DNA of 64,000 bases. It comes from DAOUBP01 sp964474695. GTDB taxonomy: Bacteria; Chloroflexota; Anaerolineae; CG2-30-64-16. Every line of letters begins with the position of its first letter. Position 1 is the first letter of the stretch. The notes below the pieces were generated by a model. The model searched no databases, was not told the DNA's origin, and saw only the letters and a program-made list of their open reading frames with translations. Positions 16,600 to 24,872 of this stretch are shown in pieces. A program made the translations under genes and the position numbers. The stretch is from the NCBI GenBank assembly GCA_964474695.1, contig CAYYTK010000017.1, forward strand, positions 1 to 64,000. The letters run 5' to 3'.

Positions 16600-16797
16600 G
16601 TGTACCGACGCTTGACCATCACCCTGGCGCCCGAGGAACGCGAGTGGCTGGATCGGCTCTCGCAAGCCGACCTGCGCCCCGTGAAAGAGCAGATGCGTTG
16701 GCTGCTGTGGCAGGAGGCGGCCCGCAGGGGCTTCTGCTCCAGCGAGATGGCTGAACACGCTCAGCCCGAGGTGCAATATGACGGACAACGGCCATGA
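16600..16797 (+). CDS. Small hypothetical protein, 65 aa, CopG/Arc-like
   Basis: GTG start at 16600 with a perfect AGGAGG RBS six bases upstream. Product begins MYRRLTITLAPEEREWLDRL: a short strand followed by two helices, resembling a ribbon-helix-helix protein (strand RRLTITL, helix A PEEREWLDRLSQ, helix B RPVKEQMRWLLWQEA). Its last 20 bp overlap the start of the helicase gene, indicating translational coupling. RHH proteins in this position usually control replication or copy number; that is inference. Confidence 0.65.
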   Translation: MYRRLTITLAPEEREWLDRLSQADLRPVKEQMRWLLWQEAARRGFCSSEMAEHAQPEVQYDGQRP

Positions 16798-18070
16798 AAT
16801 GCAAACCGCCAGCGGTGGCGCGCTGGCGGTCGGTGCGGCACAAGGGGCCGCTCTCGAAATGCAAAAGGATTCTACATCAACCGACGCCGCGCGTCAAGAC
16901 CCGCTCGCGATCTGGCACCTGGGGCGGCTGATTGCGGGCGCGACCGACGCCGACGTGCAGCTCATCGGCCAGGTCTTCCCGGACCTGCCGCTGAACGGCA
17001 GCAAGGAGGCCAATCGCCGGGCCGCACGTGAGTACGTTGGCGAACGCAAGGAGCTGCTGGCCGAGATCCTCGCGCAGGACCTGGATATGACGCCGGAGGC
17101 CGCGGCCGCCAAGCCGCGCAGCTTCTACACGACCCGTGAGCTGCTCCTCACCCGATTTCCCGAACCCCGGTGGACCGTCCCGGAAATCCTGCCCGAAGGC
17201 CTGGCGCCGCTGGCGGGGCGGCCCAAAATGGGCAAAAGCTGGCTGGCCTTGCAGATCGCCTGCGCGGTCGGCACAGGCGGCATGGTGCTGGGACGCCGCG
17301 TCAACAAGGGCAAAGTGCTCTATATCGCCCTGGAGGATGGCTTCCGCCGCCTGCAGAACCGCATGCAAACTCAGCTCTGGACGCCCGAGACTGAGGTAGA
17401 CTTTTATGTCGAATGGCCCGACCTTAACGTCGGTGGGCTGGATCGTTTGCAGAAAGAGATCGCCGCGAAAGGCTACACCCTCGTCATCATTGACACACTG
17501 AGCCGGATCGTCGCCTTCGACCAACAAGACATGATGCCGACTACTGCGGTGATGGGCGCGCTCCAACATCTTGCCCTGACGAGCCGCTGCACCATCCTCG
17601 TGGTGGATCACCACCGCAAGCGCGGCGCCTTCGATCCCGATCCCGTCGAGGACCTCCTCGGCTCCACCGGCAAAGCCGCGGTCGCCGACACCATCCTGGG
17701 GTTGTTTCGGGAACGCGGCAAACCGGGCGCGCAGCTTCATGTCACCGGCCGCGACATGCCCGACCAGCAATTGGCGCTCACATGGGACACGCGGACGTGC
17801 TGTTGGCAGGTCAACGAGGACGCCGAGACGACGACGCACAGCGCCAGCCAACTCGAAGCGCTGGAAGCCCTCCGCGAACTCGGGCGTGAGGCGACGACCT
17901 CCGACCTGGCCGAACACCTGGGCAAGGACCGGGGACAGGTCTCGCGCACCCTGGCCGAGCTGATCACCACGGGGGACGTGCGCAAGGGCCGGCGCAGCGG
18001 CAGGGAAGTGCCCTATCGCCTGGCCGATCCGCCCGTGGACGAAGAGAGCGAGGCTGAGGACGATGACTGA
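16778..18070 (+). CDS. RepA/AAA_25-type hexameric helicase-like ATPase with winged-helix tail
   Basis: 430 aa. Walker A GRPKMGKS at residues 147-154, Walker B LVIIDTLSRI near 238-247, and a sensor/His motif ILVVDHHRK near 272. This is the RecA-like AAA_25 layout of plasmid RepA helicases. Residues about 355-415 form a winged helix (ATTSDLAEHLGKDRGQVSRT). A zinc/TOPRIM primase follows, so the pair may provide a helicase-primase for element replication. Start is the ATG at 16778 inside the preceding gene; Met8 and Met28 are alternatives. Acidic C-terminus (EESEAEDDD). Confidence 0.85.
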   Translation: MTDNGHEMQTASGGALAVGAAQGAALEMQKDSTSTDAARQDPLAIWHLGRLIAGATDADVQLIGQVFPDLPLNGSKEANRRAAREYVGERKELLAEILAQDLDMTPEAAAAKPRSFYTTRELLLTRFPEPRWTVPEILPEGLAPLAGRPKMGKSWLALQIACAVGTGGMVLGRRVNKGKVLYIALEDGFRRLQNRMQTQLWTPETEVDFYVEWPDLNVGGLDRLQKEIAAKGYTLVIIDTLSRIVAFDQQDMMPTTAVMGALQHLALTSRCTILVVDHHRKRGAFDPDPVEDLLGSTGKAAVADTILGLFRERGKPGAQLHVTGRDMPDQQLALTWDTRTCCWQVNEDAETTTHSASQLEALEALRELGREATTSDLAEHLGKDRGQVSRTLAELITTGDVRKGRRSGREVPYRLADPPVDEESEAEDDD

Positions 18071-18080
18071 GACGCGCCGC

Positions 18081-18126
18081 GAGTCAATCCAATCAAACGA
18101 GTCAATCGTGTCAATCGAGTCAAACA
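18081..18126. repeat. GAGTCAA/AATCGA iteron-like repeat, locus 3
   Basis: GAGTCAATCCAATCAAACGA then GTCAATCGTGTCAATCGAGT and CAAAC: GAGTCAA-type units every 8-22 bp in the 68-bp gap between helicase and primase genes. Same family as 2984-3020 and 3248-3288. Confidence 0.55.
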
Positions 18127-18138
18127 TCGGGCGGTGAG

Positions 18139-19674
18139 ATGAACAGCCAACGCGGGCGATCCACCTATCAACGCACCGGCCTGCCGCCGCTGGATCTCTC
18201 GCGCGTCGACCTGCTGGGCCTGATCGAGCGTGACACCCGCCTGAGGCGCGTGGCGCATACCCACGGCGGCGAGTATGCCGGGCCGTGTCCCTTCTGCGGC
18301 GGCGACGACCGCTTCCGGGTCTGGCCAGAGCATCCCAGCGGCCGCGGCGAGTGGTGGTGCCGGCGCTGCGAGCGCGGCGGCGACGCGGTGGGCTACGTCC
18401 GTACCCGCCACAACCTGGATTTCGTAAGCGCCTGTGAGTGGCTGGGGCTCGACCTGCCGGGGCGCGACCAGCGGAAGCAGCACACCTCCGGTGCGATCGA
18501 CCAGGCGCCCCCAACGAACAAGCATGTGGAGGAAAAATCGTTGCCACTGTCCGCACTTGATCGCAAGCACCAGATCGTGGATGGAGCGCCGCCGCCCAGC
18601 GAGTGGCAGAAGGCGGCGCTGAAGATCACAGCCCAGTGCGAGGCCGCGCTGTGGACAGCCAGCGGCGCCAAGGCTCGCTCCTGGCTCAGCGCCCGCGGCA
18701 TCAACGAAGCCACCTGCCGGGCCTGGCGCCTGGGCTATCACGGCGAGGATGACCGGATCGGTGACCTGTATGTGCCGCGCGGGATCGTGATCCCGTGCTT
18801 CTGCGGGCAGGCGCTCTGGTACGTGAAGGTGCGCCGGCCCGTGCCACCCTTCGATGGGCCAAAGTACTGGCAGGTCAAAGGGAGCAAACTCACCCTGTTC
18901 GGCCTTGACCGGCTTGCTGGCCGGCCCGAGATCGTGATCTGCGAGGGCGAGCTGGACGCTACCCTACTTTGGCAGCTCGCCGGTGACCTTGTAGATGTGA
19001 TCGCCGTGGCCGGCGCGACCCAGCGACCGAACGCCCAGGCCTTGCTCCGCCTGGCCGAGTACCGACGTTGGCTCGTCGCCTTCGACAACGACGACGCCGG
19101 CGTCGAGGGGGCCGACTGGTGGGGCTTCGCCGCCCGCACGCGCACGGCTCGGCCGCTGCAGGGCAAGGACTTGACCGACTTCCACCTCGCCGGCGGCGAC
19201 CTGCGGGCCTGGATCGAATTTCTGCTGGCCAGGGAAGGACAAGCCACGGCAAGGGGCAACGCAGATCAGGCCGCGACGGGCGCAGACGCGGAGGCGATTA
19301 CCCTGTCGGAAACACCTCCCTCGACCGAGTCGGCGGCCGCAGCAGAACCGCCTGTCCTATCGGTGGCCGCGCCTTCCTTTGAACCAACGGCCGCAGCAGA
19401 GACGCCTGCCGCGTCAGAAATAGCGGCTTCGATCGTACTGGAAGCTCCGCCGCCGGCTCCGGCCGAGGATGCTGCCAACACCGGCTCTGTGCAGTATCCG
19501 GTGGCGCTGGTGTGGCCGGCAGATGCGAAGATCGCCGTGATCAGCGACCAGTGGCGGCGACTTGAGGATGGCCGCATCGAGGCAACCTACAACGATTGTG
19601 ACGAATTGGCCTGGTGCATGGAGGCCACGCGGCTCTTAAGCACGGGGCAAGCAGGCCATGAGACAAAAGACTGA
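18139..19674 (+). CDS. Element primase: CHC2-like zinc finger plus TOPRIM domain
   Basis: 511 aa. Residues 50-77 form a DnaG-type zinc ribbon (CPFCGGDDRF ... WWCRRCERGGD; Cys50, Cys53, Cys74, Cys77). A TOPRIM domain spans about 263-370: Glu motif EIVICEGELDATLL, then DND motif VAFDNDDAGVEG and GKDLTDFHLAGG. After this comes an 85-residue Ala/Pro/Glu-rich linker (about 375-455) and a small terminal domain. It would synthesise primers for replication of the element, next to the RepA-like helicase. The linker composition is unusual compared with DnaG, and no DnaB-binding domain is recognised. Start ATG at 18139. Confidence 0.87.
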   Translation: MNSQRGRSTYQRTGLPPLDLSRVDLLGLIERDTRLRRVAHTHGGEYAGPCPFCGGDDRFRVWPEHPSGRGEWWCRRCERGGDAVGYVRTRHNLDFVSACEWLGLDLPGRDQRKQHTSGAIDQAPPTNKHVEEKSLPLSALDRKHQIVDGAPPPSEWQKAALKITAQCEAALWTASGAKARSWLSARGINEATCRAWRLGYHGEDDRIGDLYVPRGIVIPCFCGQALWYVKVRRPVPPFDGPKYWQVKGSKLTLFGLDRLAGRPEIVICEGELDATLLWQLAGDLVDVIAVAGATQRPNAQALLRLAEYRRWLVAFDNDDAGVEGADWWGFAARTRTARPLQGKDLTDFHLAGGDLRAWIEFLLAREGQATARGNADQAATGADAEAITLSETPPSTESAAAAEPPVLSVAAPSFEPTAAAETPAASEIAASIVLEAPPPAPAEDAANTGSVQYPVALVWPADAKIAVISDQWRRLEDGRIEATYNDCDELAWCMEATRLLSTGQAGHETKD

Positions 19675-19725
19675 TGCTTCCGAGAATGATACATATCGGA
19701 AGGATGTTGAACGGTAGATCAGGTG

Positions 19726-19884
19726 ATGGACGCGGTTGAAACGCTGGCAAGCGTAGAGCTGATGAATCTGCAGGTGGCAGATCCCGCCGACACGGAGCAG
19801 TTGCTGCTCCTGCTCGCCGGCATCGTGACGCGCATGTTAGGAGCCGACTCTCGTGGCGAGAATCAAGAAAACCAGGCCAGGTGA
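19726..19884 (+). CDS. Small hypothetical protein, 52 aa, overlapping the recombinase start
   Basis: ATG at 19726 (GTG at 19723 also possible), stop at 19882-19884, overlapping the serine recombinase start at 19853 by 32 bp. Product MDAVETLASVELMNLQVADP... is acidic and Leu-rich with one likely amphipathic helix. RBS is weak. The overlap suggests that it may be a leader or coupled partner of the recombinase; chance is not excluded. Confidence 0.35.
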   Translation: MDAVETLASVELMNLQVADPADTEQLLLLLAGIVTRMLGADSRGENQENQAR

Positions 19885-21430
19885 ACCCCCCGAGACCGCC
19901 CGCCAACCGCGGGTGGCCGTTTATACGCGTGTCTCCTCCGAAATGCAGCTCGATGGCTTCAGCCTGGAATCGCAGCTGAAGGTCTGCCGCGAGCATCTGG
20001 CCAAGAAGGGTATGCGAGAGGTTGCGGTCTACACCGACGAGGCAGAGAGCGGCCGCAAGGCTGATCGGCCCCAGTTCCAGGCGCTGGTGCGCGACGGGAT
20101 GCAGCGCCAGTTCGACACCGTGATGGTGTCGCGGCTGGAGCGCTTCGCCCGCTGTCGCCGCGACACCGAGAACTACCTGCACGATCTGAACGCAGCCGGG
20201 CTGGAGATCGTCTCCGCCCTGGAGCCGCAGTTCGACTTCTCTTCGGCCGCCGGCAAAGCCTACCTCGGGATGATTTCAACATTTAATCAATATTACTCCG
20301 ATGTTTTGGCGGAAAATGTCGCGGTCAACAAGGCGACCCGCACCAAGGCGCACGGCTTGTGGAACGGCCAGGTGCCTTTCGGCTACCGGGTGAACTATCT
20401 CAAAGATGGCGGCGACGGCGTACCCTATCCCGATCCGTATGAGGCGCAGGGGGTGCAGCTCGCCTTCGAGCAGTATGCGACGGGCAGGTACTCTGACACC
20501 GACATCGCCCAACTGCTGAACGAGGCGGGCTACCGGCCCCGCGGCCGCGGGGCCCGCGCCCTGCCGCTCTTCAGCAAGGATACGATCCGGGAGACGTTGC
20601 AAAGCCGCTTCTATCTTGGCGAGGCGCGCTACCGTGATCAATGGTTCCCTGCCCGCCACGATCCGATCATCTCGGATGAGCTGTTCGCACACTGCCAGGA
20701 GGTGCGGCTGCGCCGCGGGCAGCACAAAGCCGGCACGACGGCCCGCCAGGGCAGCCGCGACTATCCGCTGACCGGCATCGTCCGCTGCGCCCGCTGCGGC
20801 GGCCGGCTGCGCGGGACCTATGTGAGCGGCAAGAGCTACTATCGCGATCTCGCCCGCGAGCAGGGCCGCGTCTGTGACCAGCGCATGGTGCGCGCCGATC
20901 TGGCCGAGGCGGCGTTGGGCGGCTTCCTGGGCCGCCTGGTCTTGCCGGCCGACTGGCGCGCCCAGATCCTCATACTGGTCAAGGTCCGCACGCGCGCCGC
21001 CGGCGATGTCGAGGCGGAACAGGGGCGCATCAACGCGCTCCTGGAGCGCCTGAAACGGCTCTTCCTGCTGGGCGACCTGCCTGAACGGGAGTACGTGACC
21101 GAGCGCGACCGGCTGCGCAACCAGCTTGCGGCCCTCGTGCCCCCGGCTCTGCCTGACCTGGAACGCGCGGCCGCGCTGCTGCGCGACTTCAGCAAGCTGT
21201 GGGAGGCCGCCACACCCCCGGAGCGCAAACAAATCCTGCAGACGCTGCTGGCCGCCGTGTACCTGGACATCGAGCGCGGTCCCGTCGTGGCGGTGGAGCC
21301 GCGGGCGCAGTTCGCAACCCTGTTCGCCATGATGCGGCCTGGTGGCGAGACAAAGTTCGGCCCCGCAGGTGACATCCTCATCCTCGACCCAGGTGAGGCC
21401 CTCACTGCGCTGGAAATGCTGCAGGGATAG
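19853..21430 (+). CDS. Large serine recombinase
   Basis: 525 aa, GTG start at 19853 with AGGAG nine bases upstream. Resolvase domain residues 20-165: VAVYTRVSSEMQLDG with catalytic Ser28, VMVSRLERFAR and the helix SAAGKAYLGMISTFNQYYSD. A recombinase domain follows (about 185-290, PFGYRVNYL ... LQSRFYLGEARYRDQWF), then a zinc ribbon (VRCARCGGRLRG ... RVCDQ) and a coiled coil (about 385-430). These enzymes integrate or excise DNA through Ser-linked double-strand breaks without high-energy cofactors. Downstream MTase stop-start spacing is 2 bp, so both are probably co-transcribed. Motif LERFAR carries Arg as in active enzymes. Confidence 0.93.
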   Translation: MARIKKTRPGEPPETARQPRVAVYTRVSSEMQLDGFSLESQLKVCREHLAKKGMREVAVYTDEAESGRKADRPQFQALVRDGMQRQFDTVMVSRLERFARCRRDTENYLHDLNAAGLEIVSALEPQFDFSSAAGKAYLGMISTFNQYYSDVLAENVAVNKATRTKAHGLWNGQVPFGYRVNYLKDGGDGVPYPDPYEAQGVQLAFEQYATGRYSDTDIAQLLNEAGYRPRGRGARALPLFSKDTIRETLQSRFYLGEARYRDQWFPARHDPIISDELFAHCQEVRLRRGQHKAGTTARQGSRDYPLTGIVRCARCGGRLRGTYVSGKSYYRDLAREQGRVCDQRMVRADLAEAALGGFLGRLVLPADWRAQILILVKVRTRAAGDVEAEQGRINALLERLKRLFLLGDLPEREYVTERDRLRNQLAALVPPALPDLERAAALLRDFSKLWEAATPPERKQILQTLLAAVYLDIERGPVVAVEPRAQFATLFAMMRPGGETKFGPAGDILILDPGEALTALEMLQG

Positions 21431-21432
21431 AC

Positions 21433-23097
21433 ATGACCACGCAAACCGATCTCAGCCGGCGGTTCCAATACGAAGATACCGGGCAGCGCATCGTTGTTGA
21501 ACAGCGCTTCAGCGAGGCGCAGGGTCTCATGCGCCAGGGCCTCAGCAACATGATCGAGGCCGGCGGCAAATTCGCCGAGATTCGCGATCTGCTGCGGCAC
21601 AACAAGCACGGCGGCTTCGACGGCTGGATCCAGGTCCAGGCCCTGGGCCGCCGCACGGTCTACCGGCTCATCGAGCTGCATGCTGCGTTCGCAACGATGC
21701 CACAGATGGCACAGTTCGACATCGCCACGACGGCCGCTTACCTGCTTGCCGCCCCCAGCGTGCCCGATGAGGCCCGCGCAGCCGCGCTCCAACGCGCAGC
21801 CGCCGGCGAACACATCGGCGTGCCGGCGGCGCAGGCCATCATCCGGGCGCACAAGCCGGAGCCGTTGGTCTATGTCGCGGTCTGGCAGTTGGAGCAGGGC
21901 GTGCGGGACTGGCTTGCCGCCAAGACGCGGGACCTGGCCCAGCAGATTGACCTGCTGACCCGCATCGTGAGCCGCACCACATCAGGCCTGATCGCCCTCG
22001 ACGACCTGCTGGCCGCCCCCGATCTCCCTGGGCCGCGGCGGAAAGGCGATCTGGTCCAGGCGGCCCACAACGTGCTCGAACAACTGCGCCGGAAAAACGA
22101 GGCCGCCGGCCAGGAGGCGGCCATCGAGGAGCAGAAGACCCCTGGGGCAGAGGTCAGCCTGCGCTCCCCGGCCATACCCTCTGACCATACGGCGTCAACG
22201 GCTTGCCCTGATCGGCCGCAGGTCGAGCCGGCTCGCGTTGGCCTGCATCAGGATAACGCCATGCCCGCACCCGGCCTTTCAGGCAGCACTGTCGCCGGCG
22301 ATTTCCCGCGGCGGGTGGGCGATATCACCATCGTTCACGGTGACAGCCGGCGCCTGACCGCCTATGTCGCGCCGGACACCGCACACCTGGCCATCACCTC
22401 GCCGCCCTACAACGTCGGGACCGACTACGACACGCACGACGACCGCCTGTCCACCGACAACTACCAGGCCTTGTTGCGCGAGGTGTTCGGAGAATGCCAC
22501 CGGGCCTTGGTCGATGGAGGGCGGATCGCGGTGGTCGCACCGCTCGGCGTTGGCCGCAAACCCTGGACGCCGCTGGCCGCGCCCATCGGTTCCCTGCTGA
22601 CCGGGCTGGGCTTCACCCTGCGCGGGATCATCATCTGGGACAAGTCCACTTGCGGCAATCGCACCTCTTGGGGTTCCTACCGCTTGCCGTCCGACCCCGC
22701 CCTGCGCGACCGCACCGAAGCGATCGTCGTGGCGCACAAGGGGGATGGCTGCCTGCCGCTGCCGGCGGCGGTGGTGCAGCACGATGCCAAGGGCAGTTAC
22801 AGCGCCTTCCTGCCGGGCGAGCTCTTCCTGGCGCTGACCCAGGACCTCTGGCAGGTCGCGCCCGAGAGCGCGCAGCGCATCGGCCACCCCGCGCCGTTCC
22901 CGGTCGAGCTGGCCGAGCGGCTGATCCGGCTCTACGGCTATCCCGGCTGCCATGTCGTGGACCCGTTCGGCGGCTCCGGCACGGTCGGCGTGGCCGCGCG
23001 CAAGCTGGGCTGCCGCGCGACGTTGGTGGACATTGACGCCGGCTACTGCGCGTTGGCCGCGCGGCGCTGCGCCGGCCGGCCGGAGCTCACAGCATGA
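21433..23097 (+). CDS. DNA methyltransferase (beta-class N4-cytosine/N6-adenine) with N-terminal DUF3102-like region
   Basis: 554 aa. Motif IV TSPPYN near residue 322 comes before motif I DPFGGSGTV near 510, the beta-class order seen in N4-C and N6-A methylases. Residues 1-230 are helical (RRFQYEDTGQRIVVEQRFSE...; GWIQVQALGRRTVYRLIELH) and look like the DUF3102/ParB-like recognition region found in element-borne proteins. It methylates DNA using SAM; the target is unknown. No restriction partner lies next to it, so it may be an orphan methylase protecting the element. Starts two bases after the serine recombinase stop. Confidence 0.9.
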   Translation: MTTQTDLSRRFQYEDTGQRIVVEQRFSEAQGLMRQGLSNMIEAGGKFAEIRDLLRHNKHGGFDGWIQVQALGRRTVYRLIELHAAFATMPQMAQFDIATTAAYLLAAPSVPDEARAAALQRAAAGEHIGVPAAQAIIRAHKPEPLVYVAVWQLEQGVRDWLAAKTRDLAQQIDLLTRIVSRTTSGLIALDDLLAAPDLPGPRRKGDLVQAAHNVLEQLRRKNEAAGQEAAIEEQKTPGAEVSLRSPAIPSDHTASTACPDRPQVEPARVGLHQDNAMPAPGLSGSTVAGDFPRRVGDITIVHGDSRRLTAYVAPDTAHLAITSPPYNVGTDYDTHDDRLSTDNYQALLREVFGECHRALVDGGRIAVVAPLGVGRKPWTPLAAPIGSLLTGLGFTLRGIIIWDKSTCGNRTSWGSYRLPSDPALRDRTEAIVVAHKGDGCLPLPAAVVQHDAKGSYSAFLPGELFLALTQDLWQVAPESAQRIGHPAPFPVELAERLIRLYGYPGCHVVDPFGGSGTVGVAARKLGCRATLVDIDAGYCALAARRCAGRPELTA

Positions 23098-23201
23098 GGC
23101 GTCTGAGTTGCCCGCTGGTCGAAATGGCGCTCCAGCGCGCGGACCCCGGTCGTCCGCAGGCCGCGCTCCGGTGCGTCAAGAAGCCGTCAAGGAGGCGCTG
23201 A
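23094..23201 (+). CDS. Small basic peptide, 35 aa, ATGA-coupled to the methyltransferase
   Basis: ATG at 23094 overlaps the methyltransferase stop as ATGA. Translation MRRLSCPLVEMALQRADPGR ... KKPSRRR is strongly basic. Its 3' end contains the AAGGAGG that serves as RBS for the next gene (GTG at 23205), so it may serve mainly to couple translation. Too short for family assignment; could be chance. Confidence 0.3.
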   Translation: MRRLSCPLVEMALQRADPGRPQAALRCVKKPSRRR

Positions 23202-23204
23202 AAC

Positions 23205-23735
23205 GTGGCGCTCGACATGATTGCGCCTGAGACGATTGCGGCCGCGTTGGACGGGGTGCAGCCGGATCTCGGCCATCCGGTGGTCGCGGCCGAGTTGGGC
23301 CGCCGGCTGGCCCCCCATCGCCGCGGCCGGTACGCGGGCCGCGCGTTCACGCGCGCGGCGATCTCCCTGTACCGCCGCCACCCGGAGCAGCAGTCGCCCG
23401 ACTTCGTCGCCGCGTTCCGCTCGTGGTCCGCGGCCGAGACGCTGCGCCAGGCCCGGCTCCGGGTGCGGTTCGCCGGCCTGACCGTGGATGAGCTACTGAG
23501 CGAAGGCGGCTACGTGCAGCAGCTCGGCGCCGATCCCGTGCGCGCCATCATTGCCGTCGGCCAGTTGCCGCCGCAGACGCTGCTCCGCGTGGACGAGCGG
23601 GCCGCAGTGGTCGAGTGCACGGCCGCGCTCGGCGTGTGCGCCTGCGGCCAGCAGTTCGTCAAGCGCAGCTGGAACCAGCGCCGGTGCGCGGCTTGCCGGG
23701 GCGCGGGTCGGCGCGTGGGCCCCCGGCGGGGTTGA
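23205..23735 (+). CDS. Hypothetical protein with C-terminal zinc-ribbon-like motif
   Basis: 176 aa, GTG start at 23205 with AAGGAGG ten bases upstream. Mostly helical and Arg/Ala-rich; the last 30 residues contain CACGQQFVKRSWNQRRCAAC, a CxCx(16)CxxC pattern that could bind zinc. I do not recognise the family. It is the last gene before the palindromic repeat array at 23763-23987. A DNA-binding role for the zinc motif is possible. Confidence 0.6.
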   Translation: MALDMIAPETIAAALDGVQPDLGHPVVAAELGRRLAPHRRGRYAGRAFTRAAISLYRRHPEQQSPDFVAAFRSWSAAETLRQARLRVRFAGLTVDELLSEGGYVQQLGADPVRAIIAVGQLPPQTLLRVDERAAVVECTAALGVCACGQQFVKRSWNQRRCAACRGAGRRVGPRRG

Positions 23736-23762
23736 CCAGGCGGCCTTTCAGGGTGCTGGCAG

Positions 23763-23987
23763 GACGTGTACACGTCGCCGCGCACGGCAGTGAGCCACCG
23801 CCGACGTATGAACGTCGCCAGATGCGGCGTGGGTTGCCTGCATGTATGAACATCACCGCAAGGCCGATGTATGAACATGCGAGGATGTCACCGCGTGCCA
23901 CGTCGCGCGCCGATGTTTGAACATCCCGCCGATGCATGAACAACGCGCAAGGCGTCGAATGGCCCGCCTGATCCATGTTCATACATC
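23763..23987. repeat. Seven copies of a 14-bp palindromic element (consensus GATGTATGAACATC)
   Basis: Copies at 23763-23776 (perfect palindrome GACGTGTACACGTC), 23803-23816, 23841-23854, 23866-23879, 23912-23925, 23931-23944 and, inverted, 23974-23987. Half-sites are GATGT and ACATC. Centre spacings are 40, 38, 25, 46, 19 and 43 bp. The array fills the whole 280-bp gap between 23735 and 24016 and contains no gene. It may be an operator array, a centromere or an origin. Confidence 0.75.
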
Positions 23988-24015
23988 GCCGTGAGTCTCG
24001 AAAGGAACCCTTGTT

Positions 24016-24393
24016 ATGGCTGAACCGAACATTGTCACAGTGCGCACCCTGCTGGCGCACTTCCGATCCACCTTACAGACCGCGCGCCAGACAGGCGAGC
24101 CGGTCATCATTGCGCTGCGCCGCCGCACGCCGGCCGGGGTGCTGCTGGGGTACGAGACCTGGCAGGCCGGTCAGGCCGAGTTAGCTGCGGCGCACCAGCG
24201 CGTAGCAGAACTGGAGGCCCAACTGGCCAGGCCGCAGCCGTCCGCTGAGGTGGGCGCGACCTGGAGCATGACGCCAGCGTCCGCAGCACCGGCCAGTTCA
24301 CCCGCGACGGGCCTGTCGTGGGGCAGCACGGCGGCGTCAGCATCGCCAGCGCCACCGGCGCCGTCAACCTTATCCGGTTGGGGCCAGTCGTGA
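24016..24393 (+). CDS. Small Phd/YefM-like N-terminal domain protein with low-complexity tail
   Basis: 125 aa, ATG at 24016 after AAAGGAAC. The N-terminal 50 residues (NIVTVRTLLAHFRSTLQTAR then EPVIIALRRRTPAGVLLGYE) resemble the Phd/YefM antitoxin fold: helix pair, GEPVII strand, RRTPAGVLLGYE strand. Instead of a toxin-binding helix the C-terminus is Ala/Pro/Ser-rich (about 75-125). No toxin gene follows. It directly follows the palindromic array, so it may be the DNA-binding protein for those sites. Confidence 0.5.
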   Translation: MAEPNIVTVRTLLAHFRSTLQTARQTGEPVIIALRRRTPAGVLLGYETWQAGQAELAAAHQRVAELEAQLARPQPSAEVGATWSMTPASAAPASSPATGLSWGSTAASASPAPPAPSTLSGWGQS

Positions 24394-24872
24394 GCGGCGC
24401 CGCCGCGAGCAATTAACGGATGCGAAATATGCGATCCGGTAAACGGCGTCCAATTATCCGGCCGCCAGTCGCGCACACACAAATGGCCCTGCGTCACCCA
24501 CAAAGCGGCCCTCAGGACCCGCACCCTCTTAATTTTGGGGCTGTTTTGTGTGCGCGGCAGATCGGGCATGGAGAGATCGCCGCTCGGCCGCGCAGGCTAT
24601 CACGCCTCCATTCACCGCGGCGAATCCCTGACCTTCTCTCTCTAGCGGATCAGTGGGGCGGTGAATGGAGGATGGGGCGCAGACGCGGCCAGGCCCCGCC
24701 GGATGTGGCGAGGCCTGGTCGGACAGTTGCGGTCACCCCACGCACCGGCAGGCCGGTGGGCCAGTTGGGCGGGTATGCCGAGGCGCCGGCACGGGTACGT
24801 CTGCGGGAATGCAACGGTAACGCGCACGCCCTCCCGCAATCAGGTGGCTTGAGTCTAGCACGGGAGTTCTAA
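24394..24872. other. Gap of 479 bp without a convincing gene; contains a 14-bp perfect inverted repeat
   Basis: No supported coding region; a 150-codon open frame here is Arg/Pro/Gly-rich and lacks an RBS. A perfect inverted repeat CCTCCATTCACCGC (24605-24618) / GCGGTGAATGGAGG (24658-24671) with a 39-nt loop lies in the middle. It could be a binding site or cruciform. Confidence 0.55.

Noticed and set aside
16877..18556. 559-codon minus-strand frame
   Set aside because: Antisense to the helicase gene with Walker motifs; no family features.
23763..23987. CRISPR array
   Set aside because: Units of only 14 bp, palindromic, mixed orientation and irregular spacing of 19-46 bp; no cas gene in the window.
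24420..24872. 150-codon plus-strand frame in the 24.4-24.9 kb gap
   Set aside because: Arg/Pro/Gly-rich, no RBS, includes the inverted repeat 24605-24671; treated as non-coding.
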